The translations under genes and the position numbers were made by a program. Shown here in pieces: positions 1 through 9,904 of a DNA stretch of 64,000 bases (its first letter is position 1; each line of letters starts with the position of its first letter). Location of the stretch: positions 1 through 64,000 of the forward strand of contig CADECY010000008.1 of NCBI GenBank assembly GCA_902825945.1, read 5' to 3'. Under the pieces are notes generated by a model. It ran no database searches. It saw nothing but the letters and a program-made list of their open reading frames with translations, and was not told the origin of the DNA. Source of the stretch: an uncultured Acidobacteriota bacterium (GTDB taxonomy: Bacteria > Acidobacteriota > Terriglobia > Bryobacterales > Bryobacteraceae).

Positions 1-848
1 GTATCGGAGGTCTCCCGCCCATCCGGATAGAGGAGCACCCCTCCCTCGGCCGCAGCGCTCGACGGGAACATGTCCGACATGGCAAAGGCCGCGCCGGCCA
101 CGTAGTGGCTCATCCATTGATCCGGAATGCCGCTCGAGAATTCCCGATAGAGGCGGAACTCAAAATAGACTCGTGGATCGAACGGCCGGGGGGCGCGCCC
201 GAGCAACCAGGCGTTCCAGTCGGTCTCTTCGCGGCGGATCACGTTCACGTCAGGGACGCCACGCCAGCGCTGTCCATTGAAGTTGGCCTCGACCGCCACC
301 CGGGTGACGCGTCCCAACTTGCCGGAACGGATGAGGTCACGGACCGCATGGTAGTTGCCCACGCTGAAGTCCTGCGTTCCTATTTGCACGATCTGGCGAG
401 ACGCCTTGACCGTGCGGTAGGCTTCCCTGACTTCGCGCAGCACGTTGCCCATCGGCTTTTCGCAGTAGACATCCTTGCCCGCCTTGACGGCCTCGGTCAG
501 CAGGAGGGAATGCGCGAAATCGGGTGTCGCGATCACGACGCCGTCGATCTCCTTGTCGCTCAGAACCTGTTCGAGATATTGCACCTGCTTGGGCGCGATG
601 CCAGAGCCTTGGCGGACCATCTCCGCCGCGCGCTCGCGATTTCGCGACCATAAATCGCAGACGGTTGTGAACTCGAAGTTGACGCCGCGTGACAAGGGCA
701 TCGAGTCCTCGATCAGGAAACGGCCCCTGGCGCCGACCCCGACCAAGGCGACGCGGACGCGGTCATTCGACCCCCTCGTTCGCAGGTACGACGACGCCGT
801 CAATCCGGCGCCAGCGACGAAGCCCCTACGAGTAATGGTATGCTCCAT
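1..848 (-). CDS. Gfo/Idh/MocA family oxidoreductase (3' end cut by window edge)
   Basis: The gene is read leftwards from an ATG at 846-848 and stays open to base 1, so about 282 residues are visible and the C-terminus is missing. The N-terminus (TITRRGFVAGAG) resembles a twin-arginine export signal. It is followed by a Rossmann-type nucleotide-binding start (VALVGVGARG, residues about 33-42), IDGVVIATPD at about 101-110 and the family's Glu-Lys-Pro motif (CEKPMG, about 129-134). These proteins are NAD(P)-dependent sugar or polyol dehydrogenases; exported members are common in acidobacteria and planctomycetes. The substrate cannot be inferred. The first downstream gene on the other strand is the cold-shock gene, so this gene stands alone at the edge. 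Confidence 0.9.
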   Translation of the reverse strand, partial: MEHTITRRGFVAGAGLTASSYLRTRGSNDRVRVALVGVGARGRFLIEDSMPLSRGVNFEFTTVCDLWSRNRERAAEMVRQGSGIAPKQVQYLEQVLSDKEIDGVVIATPDFAHSLLLTEAVKAGKDVYCEKPMGNVLREVREAYRTVKASRQIVQIGTQDFSVGNYHAVRDLIRSGKLGRVTRVAVEANFNGQRWRGVPDVNVIRREETDWNAWLLGRAPRPFDPRVYFEFRLYREFSSGIPDQWMSHYVAGAAFAMSDMFPSSAAAEGGVLLYPDGRETSD

Positions 849-1071
849 GGAAATCGCACTACATATCCCTTGACCGTAGCGCAACGATCTGCGAGAATGC
901 ATTAACAGCCTACCATGGCTGTGCATGTGTCGCATGGTGCCATCGTTTTCAAAGTACGGCTGCGAGTCCTAGGACCCGTGGCCTTTTGTGTTTGCGGCGG
1001 ACCTTCGCGGCGGCATGGTGATCGATCGGGCCACCTCTAGAAGAAGGACTCGTGTTTTAGGAGAGGAAGTA

Positions 1072-1296
1072 GTGAAAGAAAAAGGTACCGTCAAGTGGTT
1101 CAACAACGCCAAGGGATATGGATTCATCCAGCGATCCACCGGCGAAGACGTCTTCGTGCACTTCAGCGCGATCGAGATGCAGGGTTACCGTACCCTAGAT
1201 AACGGCTCCGAAGTGGAGTTCGTGGTCAAGCAGGGCCCGAAGGGCCTGCAGGCGGAAAATGTCAGCCGTCCGATGGAGATGGCCGCGGCCGTCTAG
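1072..1296 (+). CDS. Cold-shock domain protein (CspA family)
   Basis: A 74-residue single-domain protein. The GTG start at 1072 is chosen because the protein then begins MKEKGTVKWFNN as in the family, and a Shine-Dalgarno sequence AGGAG lies at 1059-1063. Both RNA-binding motifs are present: KGYGFI (RNP1-like) and DVFVHFSAI (RNP2-like). It should bind single-stranded nucleic acid in the cytoplasm and melt RNA structure. The gene is monocistronic, and about 220 bp of upstream DNA could hold a long 5' leader as is usual for csp genes. No specific leader structure was recognised. The tail PMEMAAAV is slightly longer than in classical CspA. Confidence 0.93.
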   Translation: MKEKGTVKWFNNAKGYGFIQRSTGEDVFVHFSAIEMQGYRTLDNGSEVEFVVKQGPKGLQAENVSRPMEMAAAV

Positions 1297-1323
1297 CCGA
1301 GCGGGCCAACCGGGCGGAAACGA

Positions 1324-1349
1324 GGGGCCGGTTTTCCGAGGCCGGCCCC
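1324..1349. terminator. GC-rich hairpin between convergent genes
   Basis: Perfect 8-bp arms GGGGCCGG (1324-1331) and CCGGCCCC (1342-1349) enclose a 10-base loop. The hairpin lies between the ends of the cold-shock gene (+) and the Dabb gene (-). It has no clear T-run, so it may act as a weak bidirectional terminator or a 3' stabiliser. Confidence 0.5.
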
Positions 1350-1356
1350 GATACCG

Positions 1357-1725
1357 TTAGTTCGTGATGTCGTTGGTGCGGCTCTCCTGCCGGATCGGCA
1401 GGTAGACCTTGTACCATTCCTTCTGAGCGTCGCTGCCCGAGTACTTGTCGAACGCCTCTTTGCTGGCGAACTCCATGACAATCACCTGGTCGAACTGTTC
1501 GAGTTGGAGCTTGAACGTTTTCGTCCAGACGCGGGTAAGCCCCGGATAGGCTTTCGCGACCGCGTCGAGCCCGTCGATTGCCTTCTGGATCTGCTCCTTG
1601 GTGGCCTCTTTTTTCCATTTCACGTTGATCACGTGAATGATGGTCTTCGGCTTCAGGTCGGCTGCCATGACGGCGCCGCTGGTGAGGGCGATGGCGAGCA
1701 TCGCGGTGCTAAGCAATTTCTTCAT
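1357..1725 (-). CDS. Exported Dabb (stress-responsive alpha/beta-barrel) domain protein
   Basis: A 122-residue protein that starts at the ATG at 1725, preceded by AAAGGAC as ribosome binding site. Residues 1-22 (MKKLLSTAMLAIALTSGAVMAA) form a typical signal peptide. The mature part begins with IIHVINVKWKK and carries the ferredoxin-like dimeric alpha/beta-barrel pattern, including FDQVIVMEFASKEAFDKY. Dabb proteins are small dimeric barrels of varied or unknown function. The start codon lies inside the 3' end of the upstream membrane-protein gene (17-bp overlap), so the two are probably translationally coupled at the end of the hslV operon. Confidence 0.8.
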   Translation of the reverse strand: MKKLLSTAMLAIALTSGAVMAADLKPKTIIHVINVKWKKEATKEQIQKAIDGLDAVAKAYPGLTRVWTKTFKLQLEQFDQVIVMEFASKEAFDKYSGSDAQKEWYKVYLPIRQESRTNDITN

Positions 1726-2137
1726 TCGCTGATTGTCCTTTCGAAACTGGGATGTCCGGCGCGGCGTCGCGGATTCGAAGACCGGACCACTTTTCACTGA
1801 TGACGATCGAGTTGCCGGGGTTGCGAACAAAGTACTTCAACGTCACCGGCCCGGCGATCCGCGACGAATCGGCGGGCACCAGCTCGCGTAGCGTGGAGAT
1901 GTCCTGCGAGCATTCGTAGGAGACGCCGTGCAACTCGTAGTTGAAGTGGATGAGGTTATCCTGAACGTCGCTCAGTACCCCTGAATGCAGGCGTCCGCTC
2001 GCGCTGAGCATGAGGCGGCGGCGGCGCTCCCGATCGGCGGGCGAGATCCGGATCTTCAGCACGATCTTCACCGCGGCGGCGATCAACAGGCAAGCCAATA
2101 GCGCCAGCAATGCCAGCAAGCGGTTGTCGGACCACAT
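1709..2137 (-). CDS. Single-pass membrane protein of unknown function
   Basis: A 142-residue protein with one N-terminal transmembrane segment (LLALLALLACLLIAAAVKIV, residues 7-26), a basic stop-transfer stretch (RERRRR) and a soluble C-terminal part. That part reads like a small beta-rich domain (GRLHSGVLSDVQDNLIHF; TLKYFVRNPGNSIVI). I do not recognise a named family. It sits 39 bp downstream of the transaldolase gene and overlaps the Dabb gene, so it belongs to the hslV-to-Dabb operon. Confidence 0.65.
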   Translation of the reverse strand: MWSDNRLLALLALLACLLIAAAVKIVLKIRISPADRERRRRLMLSASGRLHSGVLSDVQDNLIHFNYELHGVSYECSQDISTLRELVPADSSRIAGPVTLKYFVRNPGNSIVISEKWSGLRIRDAAPDIPVSKGQSANEEIA

Positions 2138-2176
2138 CGTCGAACCCGTTTCGCCCTCGGCGGGGCGCGCCAGACG

Positions 2177-2836
2177 CTATCGGGTGCCAACCTCCTGGAA
2201 AGCCTTCGCGTAATCCTTCAGGAACTGGTCGAGTCCCTTATCGGTGAGCGGATGATTGAACAGCATGTCGAGCACCTTGAAAGGAAGTGTTCCGACATGC
2301 GCGCCGGCCAGCGCGGCCTGCGCCACGTGCAACGGCGACCGCAGCGACGCGGCGAGCACTTCCGTCTTGAAACCGTAGTTGCGATAAATCTGGCAGATGT
2401 CGGAGATGAGCGTCATGCCATCCTGCGCGATGTCGTCGAGACGGCCGACGAACGGGCTGACGTAGGTGGCGCCGGCCTTGGCGGCGAGAATCGCCTGTCC
2501 GGACGAGAAGCACAACGTGACATTGAAGCGGATGCCTTCCTTGCTCAACTTCGCGGTCGTTTTGATGCCATCGCGGGTGAGCGGCACCTTCACGACGATG
2601 TTTTTGTGGATCGCAGCCAGTTTCCGCGCTTCGGGCACCATCTCTTCGAACTTCGTCGAGACCACTTCGGCGCTGATATCGCCATCGACGATGGCGCAGA
2701 TCTGGCGAATCCGCTCCTCGAGCGGAATGCCTTCCTTGGCGATGAGGCTGGGGTTGGTCGTGACGCCGTCGACGATGCCCCAGTCCGCTCCCTTGCGCAA
2801 TTCATCCAGATTCGCTGTATCGAGAAAAAACTTCAT
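2177..2836 (-). CDS. fsa: Transaldolase, fructose-6-phosphate aldolase-type (TalC/Fsa family)
   Basis: A 219-residue protein, the short form of transaldolase. It opens [13 protein letters not shown] and has [13 protein letters not shown] (24-36) and the Schiff-base lysine Lys83 in VVKVPLT. Further family motifs are [24 protein letters not shown] and [15 protein letters not shown]. Members either move dihydroxyacetone units in the non-oxidative pentose phosphate pathway or cleave fructose 6-phosphate. Sequence reading alone does not separate the two activities. The gene follows the lipoprotein gene by 21 bp and is the fourth gene of the hslV operon. Confidence 0.93.
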   Translation of the reverse strand: MKFFLDTANLDELRKGADWGIVDGVTTNPSLIAKEGIPLEERIRQICAIVDGDISAEVVSTKFEEMVPEARKLAAIHKNIVVKVPLTRDGIKTTAKLSKEGIRFNVTLCFSSGQAILAAKAGATYVSPFVGRLDDIAQDGMTLISDICQIYRNYGFKTEVLAASLRSPLHVAQAALAGAHVGTLPFKVLDMLFNHPLTDKGLDQFLKDYAKAFQEVGTR

Positions 2837-2857
2837 GACTTCCCCAGTTTATCGTGT

Positions 2858-3778
2858 TCAGGGCGCCTGCACCGTCACCGGCTGCGAGGGCGCGCTCGTA
2901 TTCCCACTCTCATCGACAGCGGAGACGGTATAGCGATAGGTTAGGCCGGCCTTTACCTCCCGGTCGCTGAAGGAGGCCGCGCGCGTCAATTCCCCTGCTG
3001 GAGCGGGCGCCGCATCGCCCGTGGCGCGGAAAACGCGATAGCCCGCGACATCGGGCTCCGGACTCCGGTCCCAGGCGAGTTCGATGGTGCCGATTCCGGC
3101 GACGGCGGTGAGTCCAGCGGGCGCGGACGGCGGGAAGATGTCACGCGCGACGGCCGTGATCTCGGGGGAAGCCTCGCTCCGTGCGCCGCCCGGATGAATC
3201 GCCTCGAGTACGAAAGCCGCCTGTTGCCCAGGCTGGATCGTTTTGTCGATCCATTCCCGTCCGCTGACCGTGGCGGCTTCGGTCCAGGCGTCCACGCTTT
3301 TTTTGCGAATCGTGACCGAGTGTCCTTCGGGAACGTTCCATGAGATGCGGATGCCTTCCGGATGAGGTTCCGCTTTCACGTTGGCGGGCAGGGCGACCGG
3401 ATCGACGATGTCGAGCGCCGCGACTGGCGACCAGTCCGACCATTTGCCTTTGAGCGATTGAGTCCGAACCTTGAATTCGACACGTTGGCCGACCCTTTCG
3501 CGGACATCCCATTCGGCTTCGGCGGGTCCGGGTTGGCGCGCCTCAACCGCCACACGATCGGCCCCCGCCAGCAGTTCGACGTCCGCCACCCGGCGGATTC
3601 CCACCGCGTCTGTCGTGAGCGCGGGAATCTCGAATCCGATGCGCGCTTTCGGTCCGATCTGCACGGCGCGTAGTGCCGGTACGGGCAGAGGGATGTTCAG
3701 TGCGGGCGGAAGTGGATCGCCCACGTATCCGCACCCGGCGGCGAACAACGCGGCGATGGGGACGAGAGTTCGGCGCAC
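2858..3778 (-). CDS. Putative lipoprotein with fibronectin type III-like domains
   Basis: A 306-residue protein with a GTG start at 3776-3778, three bases after the hslU stop. The signal peptide ends in a loose lipobox (LFAAGC, Cys16), so it is probably a lipoprotein. The C-terminal third shows a fibronectin III pattern: PAGLTAVAGIGTIELAWDRS followed by VAGYRVFRATG and YRYTVSAVDESGN. A second, weaker repeat lies just before it (ANVKAEPHPEGIRISWNVP). Such domains mediate protein or carbohydrate contacts at the cell surface. It has no obvious functional link to the HslUV protease beyond shared transcription. Confidence 0.75.
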   Translation of the reverse strand: MRRTLVPIAALFAAGCGYVGDPLPPALNIPLPVPALRAVQIGPKARIGFEIPALTTDAVGIRRVADVELLAGADRVAVEARQPGPAEAEWDVRERVGQRVEFKVRTQSLKGKWSDWSPVAALDIVDPVALPANVKAEPHPEGIRISWNVPEGHSVTIRKKSVDAWTEAATVSGREWIDKTIQPGQQAAFVLEAIHPGGARSEASPEITAVARDIFPPSAPAGLTAVAGIGTIELAWDRSPEPDVAGYRVFRATGDAAPAPAGELTRAASFSDREVKAGLTYRYTVSAVDESGNTSAPSQPVTVQAP

Positions 3779-3781
3779 CGC

Positions 3782-5140
<1,359 letters not shown>

Positions 5141-5141
5141 C

Positions 5142-5678
5142 TCAGAGTTCCTCGTAGCGAACGTTCTGGTTGGTGAAGATGCAGATCCGGCCCGCGATTT
5201 CCATCGACTTCTCGACGATCGCACGCGCGTCGAGTTCGGTGTTCTGTAACAGCGCGACGGCGGCCGACTTGGCGTAGCCCGCACCGGACCCGATCGCCGC
5301 CACTGCCTCGTCGGGCTCGATCACGTCGCCGTTGCCGCCGAGCAGGTAGGTATTGTTGAGGTCGGCGACGAGCAGCAGCGCTTCCAGATGCCGCAGCACC
5401 TTGTCGGTGCGCCAATCCTTGGCGAGTTCGACCACCGACCGGGGCAGGTTTCCGTTGTGCTGTTCAAGCTTGGCTTCGAAGCGCGAGAAAAGCGCGAATG
5501 CGTCCGCCGTGGCCCCGGCGAACCCGGCGAGGATTTTCTCCTTGTAGAGCCTGCGGAGCTTGTTGGCCGATCCCTTGAGAACTTCCGAACCCATGGTGAC
5601 CTGCCCGTCACCGGCCATGACGACTTTGCCGTCCCGGCGCACGCAAAGGATCGTGGTGGAACGGATGCGTTTGTTCAT
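5142..5678 (-). CDS. hslV: HslV, threonine protease subunit of HslUV
   Basis: A 178-residue protein with the ATG at 5678 and GAAGGA a few bases upstream. The catalytic Thr lies in [13 protein letters not shown], so six or seven residues must be removed to expose it. [31 protein letters not shown] and [17 protein letters not shown] match the proteasome-like fold. HslV forms the double-ring proteolytic chamber and works with HslU, encoded immediately downstream. It is the first clear gene of a six-gene minus-strand operon running to 1357. Confidence 0.97.
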   Translation of the reverse strand: MNKRIRSTTILCVRRDGKVVMAGDGQVTMGSEVLKGSANKLRRLYKEKILAGFAGATADAFALFSRFEAKLEQHNGNLPRSVVELAKDWRTDKVLRHLEALLLVADLNNTYLLGGNGDVIEPDEAVAAIGSGAGYAKSAAVALLQNTELDARAIVEKSMEIAGRICIFTNQNVRYEEL

Positions 5679-6028
5679 TTCGAATCCTTCATTGTAGCGT
5701 GGTGGCTATCGCACGGGCCGAGAGTTCGAGAGGCACAACTTCGGGCCTGATGTGCGCTGTCAAGCCATTTGTCCGCCCTGCCAGTTCCGCGATCATCAGG
5801 TCGATGACGCCGCACTCCGGCGGCGCCGTCCAATTTCCGCTCCGCTCGTTTGGCGAGCGCAATACGGGGCCCCCAGGCAACGGCGGGCCCCAAACCTAAT
5901 TTTGCCAGCTACAAGGACATGATGATCACCATCCTCATCCTCATCGGCGGAGGGCATCTGGCAGCTACCTCAATCGGGCATAGAAGCCGAGCGACGCCGG
6001 CTACGTCGAAAACGTAGGGTTATCCCAC
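5679..6028. other. Gap of 350 bp: possible truncated minus-strand coding remnant and a hairpin
   Basis: No intact gene was found. On the minus strand, 5689-5880 stays open and its last 47 codons look protein-like (VIDLMIAELAGRTNG, then [16 protein letters not shown]), stopping 10 bp before hslV. I do not recognise the family, and it may be the 3' end of a broken gene once upstream of hslV. Arms GGGGCCC (5866-5872) and GGGCCCC (5885-5891) form a hairpin. An hslV promoter may also lie here, but no clear boxes are visible. Confidence 0.4.
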
Positions 6029-6838
6029 CCGGCCGCAGGACCCGCTGGCCGAATTGGTGAAGATCGACCCGAAATCGATCGGTGCCGGCCAGTATCAGCA
6101 CGACGTCGATCAGAAGAGCTGCGTGAATCGCGTGGGCGTCGACCTGAACACGGCGTCGTGGGCGTTGCAGCGATGCGTGTTGGGCATCAACGAACGGACC
6201 GCGCTCGAGATCGTCGAGTATCGCAACCAGCACGGCCGCTTCCGTTCGCGCCAACAGTTGATGGAAGTGAGCGGATTCGCGGCGGCGAGAATCCGCTCGA
6301 CATGACGGCGGTCCATCCGGAGTCTTATCCGGTGGTCGAGAAGATCGCGGCCTCGCTCGGAATTGGCGTGCCCGATCTGATTGCCAAGCCGTCGGCATCC
6401 ATACGCTCTCCGGCATCATCGAGGAACCGCGCAATCCGGGACGCGGCCCGCGCGACCAGTTCGTCGCTCCCAAATGGCGCGACGATGTTCGCGAAATCGC
6501 CGACCTGAAACCCGAGATGGTGCTCGAAGGCGTCGTTACCAACTTCGTCGCGTTCATCGACCTCGGCGTGCATCAGGACCGGGCTCGTTCACGTAAGCGA
6601 GGTTTCGCACCGCTTCATCAAGGATCCGCGCGAGGTGCTGAAGGCTGGACAGATCGTGAAGGTGAAGGTTCTGGCCGTGGATCCGAAAGCGAAGCGTATC
6701 GGGCTCTCGATCAAACAACTGAAAGCGGCGCCACAGCAGCAGGCGACCAAGGGCGGCAAGCCACCGCAGCGGCGGCCGGAACCCGCACAGAAAAAGGGCC
6801 ACTCTCGAGGATCAGCTCGCGGCGCTGAACGCCCAATC
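6029..6838 (+). pseudogene. Decayed 3' copy of tex (helix-hairpin-helix and S1 region)
   Basis: This stretch aligns by eye, base for base over long runs, with bases about 11248-12180 of the intact tex gene on the same strand. Readable pieces include [52 protein letters not shown] and VKVKVLAVDPKAKRIGLSIKQ. Several deletions separate the blocks. One removes about 11 codons after DVDQK, one falls in the segment after VSGF, and one falls after the IAKP-equivalent. Frames are also broken around the S1 start. The first two-thirds of tex is absent and no start codon remains, so no functional Tex can be made. The copy lies 3 kb upstream of its parent, with the padR/permease pair between them. Confidence 0.9.
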
Positions 6839-6916
6839 GCCGCCCGTGGTGCTCGGGCAGGTCCTTGATGTCATCCGGGTCAGTTTCGATACGGCGACAG
6901 GCATCGTAATTCGATT

Positions 6917-9481
6917 CTAGTCGAACCGGATCGCGCGGGCCGGATCGAGAGTCACCGCTCGCCGCGCGGGCAGGGCCACCGCAGCCAGGCCGGCCGCGAG
7001 GAGCAGAATCGCGGACCCGGTGAACGCGAGCGGATCACTCGGCCGCAGGTGGAACGGATCACCCCGTAGCGCGAAGCCCGCCGCCAAAGCCGTCAGAAGG
7101 CCGATCAGCACCCCCGCCAGCAAGGAAACTCGAAGCTCCGAGAACAGCACGCCGAGAATCGACAATGGCTCCGCGCCTAGCGCGCGCCGGATCCCGATTT
7201 CGCGCGTGCGTTGCGTGACGCCGCACGAGACGATTCCGAAAACGCCCATTGCCGCGAGAATGAGCGCCGCCAGGCCGGCGAACGACAACGCCGCGGCGAG
7301 GAAGCGGTACGGCTGAGTCCTCCGCTCGAATCCCGCGGACATCGGAAGAGCCGATGCGAGCACGCGGCTGTCCGCCGATTGGGCCGCTTGGCGGAGACTC
7401 TGCAGGATCCGTTCCGGAGAAGTCCGTGCCTTGACGAGAAGCTTGTATCCACCGTGCGCTGCCGGGTCCAGGGGTGTGTAGAGCTCGCTCGTGTTCGCAG
7501 CCATCACCTTGATCAGCCTCGCGTCCGCCGCGACCCCGATGATCGTGCGCTCTCCCTTCGTCCGCGGGAAGCTCTTGCCGAGCACGTCGATGGTTCCGTA
7601 CATTCGTTCCGCCACGCGCCGCCCGATGATCGCGGTGGCGCGATGGTCATCCGAGGGTTCGAAGTCGCGGCCTCGCAGCAGCGGGATCTCCATCATCCGG
7701 AAGAACCCAGGCTCCACGGCGACCGAAGTGACGTACAAGCCCGGTGCATCCCGATCGTACGTGCCCTCATTCAAGCTACTGCCGAGCGGTGCGCTGGAGA
7801 CGACTGTCACTTGGTCGACCTCAGCGTTCCGCTGTGCGAGCTCCCGGACTCGCGTCCAATACCCGCGAGCCGCCTCGCCCTCGATCCCGTAGCGATACAG
7901 ATTCGGATCGAGCACGGCGATGTTGCCGTACTCGAAGCCCAGTCCGGATGTCAGCACTTCCTGAATTCCCCGGACGAACATTCCCGCGACAAACAGCAGG
8001 AGACAGCTTCCGGCTACCTGCGCGCCCAAGAGCCAGCGCCGGGTGCGCGAGCCGCGAGGGCCGCCCGAATCGCTCACCCGGAGATGCAGTCCGAACGAGC
8101 CGCGAGTCGAACTGATCGCGGGAACGAGTCCGGCGAGAGCGGTTGCGAAAATCGCGAACCCCGAGGCAGCGAGAGCCGTGCGCCAATCCGGATTGAGATC
8201 GAGCCCAACCGGGACGCCGAGACCGCGAATGGTGAGCGCCAGTAGTGCGCGCTCGAGCGCGAACCCGAGGATCGTGCCAGCCGCGACCAGCATCGCGCTC
8301 TCCACCAATTGCTGCCGGATCAACTGTTCGCGGCCCGCGCCGAGCGAGGCACGAATGCTCGTCTCGTGCACTCGCGCGCTCGCTCTCGCCAATACGAGAT
8401 TCGCCAAGTTCGAACAGCCCACTCCGAGAATTAGGAGCGCGAGTGCCATTCCCAACGCGGCAATCGCCCGGACGGAGAAGAACTCCTGATCGGTTTGGAA
8501 GTGCCGGTCTCCGGAATACGGCTCGAGCCACTCATCTTTCTTTACATCGCGCGGACGAGCCGCCGCCAACGCCGATACGGTTGCGCGCATGGACTCGCGA
8601 GCGGCTCCCACCGTAACGCCGGGACGCAGCCGCGCGTACAATTCGACACGGCTCGTATCCCACGCGTCGATCTTCGCGCCGTGTACGAACCACGGCAACT
8701 GTTCGATCGGTATCCAGACGTCCGCCCGTGAAAATCGCAAGCCTGGATAGTTCGCGGCGGCGATACCGACGACTGTGGCCGTTCCGTTATTGATCCGGAC
8801 CGTGCTGCCGATCACGGCGGGGTCCGCCCCGAATCGCCGCGTCCACAGGGCATGGCTCAAGACGACCGCGGGTGGAGCGCCGGGACGCTCGTCCGGGTCC
8901 TCGTGTAGAACCCGGCCTGCTGCTGGTCCGTAGCCGAGTTCATCGAAAATGTTCGGCGAAACGAACTGCGCGTCGATCTGATCCCCCGCGTCACCGTTCC
9001 AAGCGGAGGGAACGGTCAGAGTGGTGATCACGCCCGAGATGGCGGAGTTGTTCGCGCGGAGAAATCGCGCCATCGGGTAGGGCACGCTGCTCGACGTATG
9101 GCTCACGCCCTTTCGATAGAGGCGCGCCAGCGACCCGGGGTCGCGGATCGCCGGCGGGCGCAGCAATACCGCGTCGATGATCTGGAACAACGCGAGATTC
9201 ACTCCGATCCCGGTCGCGAGGATGGTCACGGCGCTCGAGGCGAATACAGGCGACTTCCGGAGCACTCGCGCCGCGAATCGGGCGTCGAGCCAGGCTTGGT
9301 CGAGCCAACGCCATCCCCAGGCGTCGCGCGCCTCCTCGCGGCGGTGAAGCGAGTGTCCGAACGCGCGCGGATCGCCCATTTGGCGCCGGTGTTCGGCCAT
9401 CTCCTCCTCGAGTTCGCGTTCGAGGCGGGAACGGTTCAGCAGAAACCAGAGGCGGCGGGCGAGTTCGAGAAGCTTGTCCAT
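6917..9481 (-). CDS. ADOP/MacB-type ABC transporter permease
   Basis: An 854-residue protein with the start at the ATG at 9479-9481 (MDKLLELARRLWFLL), two bases after the padR stop. The first 70 residues are a short amphipathic region typical of the acidobacterial ADOP family. A first transmembrane helix follows (AVTILATGIGVNLALFQ), then a large periplasmic MacB-type domain. Two FtsX-like membrane blocks come next, the first with LGVGCSNLANLVLARASAR and HETSIRASLGAGREQL, the second with VTQRTREIGIRRALGAEPLS. It has no ATPase domain, so it needs an ABC ATPase encoded elsewhere or is ATPase-independent. The substrate is unknown; MacB relatives export peptides, lipoproteins or drugs. Confidence 0.92.
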   Translation of the reverse strand: MDKLLELARRLWFLLNRSRLERELEEEMAEHRRQMGDPRAFGHSLHRREEARDAWGWRWLDQAWLDARFAARVLRKSPVFASSAVTILATGIGVNLALFQIIDAVLLRPPAIRDPGSLARLYRKGVSHTSSSVPYPMARFLRANNSAISGVITTLTVPSAWNGDAGDQIDAQFVSPNIFDELGYGPAAGRVLHEDPDERPGAPPAVVLSHALWTRRFGADPAVIGSTVRINNGTATVVGIAAANYPGLRFSRADVWIPIEQLPWFVHGAKIDAWDTSRVELYARLRPGVTVGAARESMRATVSALAAARPRDVKKDEWLEPYSGDRHFQTDQEFFSVRAIAALGMALALLILGVGCSNLANLVLARASARVHETSIRASLGAGREQLIRQQLVESAMLVAAGTILGFALERALLALTIRGLGVPVGLDLNPDWRTALAASGFAIFATALAGLVPAISSTRGSFGLHLRVSDSGGPRGSRTRRWLLGAQVAGSCLLLFVAGMFVRGIQEVLTSGLGFEYGNIAVLDPNLYRYGIEGEAARGYWTRVRELAQRNAEVDQVTVVSSAPLGSSLNEGTYDRDAPGLYVTSVAVEPGFFRMMEIPLLRGRDFEPSDDHRATAIIGRRVAERMYGTIDVLGKSFPRTKGERTIIGVAADARLIKVMAANTSELYTPLDPAAHGGYKLLVKARTSPERILQSLRQAAQSADSRVLASALPMSAGFERRTQPYRFLAAALSFAGLAALILAAMGVFGIVSCGVTQRTREIGIRRALGAEPLSILGVLFSELRVSLLAGVLIGLLTALAAGFALRGDPFHLRPSDPLAFTGSAILLLAAGLAAVALPARRAVTLDPARAIRFD

Positions 9482-9483
9482 GG

Positions 9484-9813
9484 TCACGCCATCTTCAGGA
9501 CCGCGAGCGTCGCCTTCGACAGCCGCTGATACTCGGCCATTTCCGCATCGAGTTGCTTGATTCCCGCCGCCGTGATCCGGTACACCCGGACCTTGCGATT
9601 GGTCTCCGATATCGTCCACTCGGCCTTCACCCAGCCCTTGATCATCACCTTCTGCAGGGCCGGATACAGCGAGCCCTCCTCGACGGCGAGTTCGTCCTCG
9701 GAAAGCTGGTGAATCCGTTGCGCGATCGCGTATCCATGGAGCGGTCCGCCGCGAAGTACGCGCAATACCAGCATGGCGAGTGTGCCGGGAATCAGGCCAG
9801 CTTCTCTAGGCAT
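9484..9813 (-). CDS. PadR-family winged-helix transcriptional regulator
   Basis: A 109-residue protein with PadR features: GTLAMLVLRVLRGGPLHGYAI (10-30), EEGSLYPALQKVMIKGW with the winged helix-turn-helix, and KVRVYRITAAGIKQL. PadR proteins are usually ligand-responsive repressors of adjacent transporter genes. The stop is two bases before the permease ATG, so this is a classic padR-ADOP pair. The start codon (ATG at 9811-9813) lies inside a 27-bp inverted repeat, which suggests autoregulation at the start of the transcript. Confidence 0.95.
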   Translation of the reverse strand: MPREAGLIPGTLAMLVLRVLRGGPLHGYAIAQRIHQLSEDELAVEEGSLYPALQKVMIKGWVKAEWTISETNRKVRVYRITAAGIKQLDAEMAEYQRLSKATLAVLKMA

Positions 9814-9831
9814 AGAATATCTATGCCTAGA
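9805..9831. promoter_or_regulatory. Inverted repeat, probable PadR operator spanning the padR start codon
   Basis: Arms TCTAGGCATAGA (9805-9816) and TCTATGCCTAGA (9820-9831) are perfect 12-bp complements around a 3-base centre ATA. The repeat is AT-richer than its surroundings. It covers the padR start codon, while tex starts 74 bp away on the other strand. Its symmetry and position fit a dimeric regulator such as PadR binding here and controlling its own operon, and perhaps tex. Confidence 0.7.
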
Positions 9832-9904
9832 ATACGCAAATGGGGCCGTCCGTGCAACAGGAATCTTCGTCCAGTCCTCGCTATCATGGAAGACTCTCCT
9901 CCGT

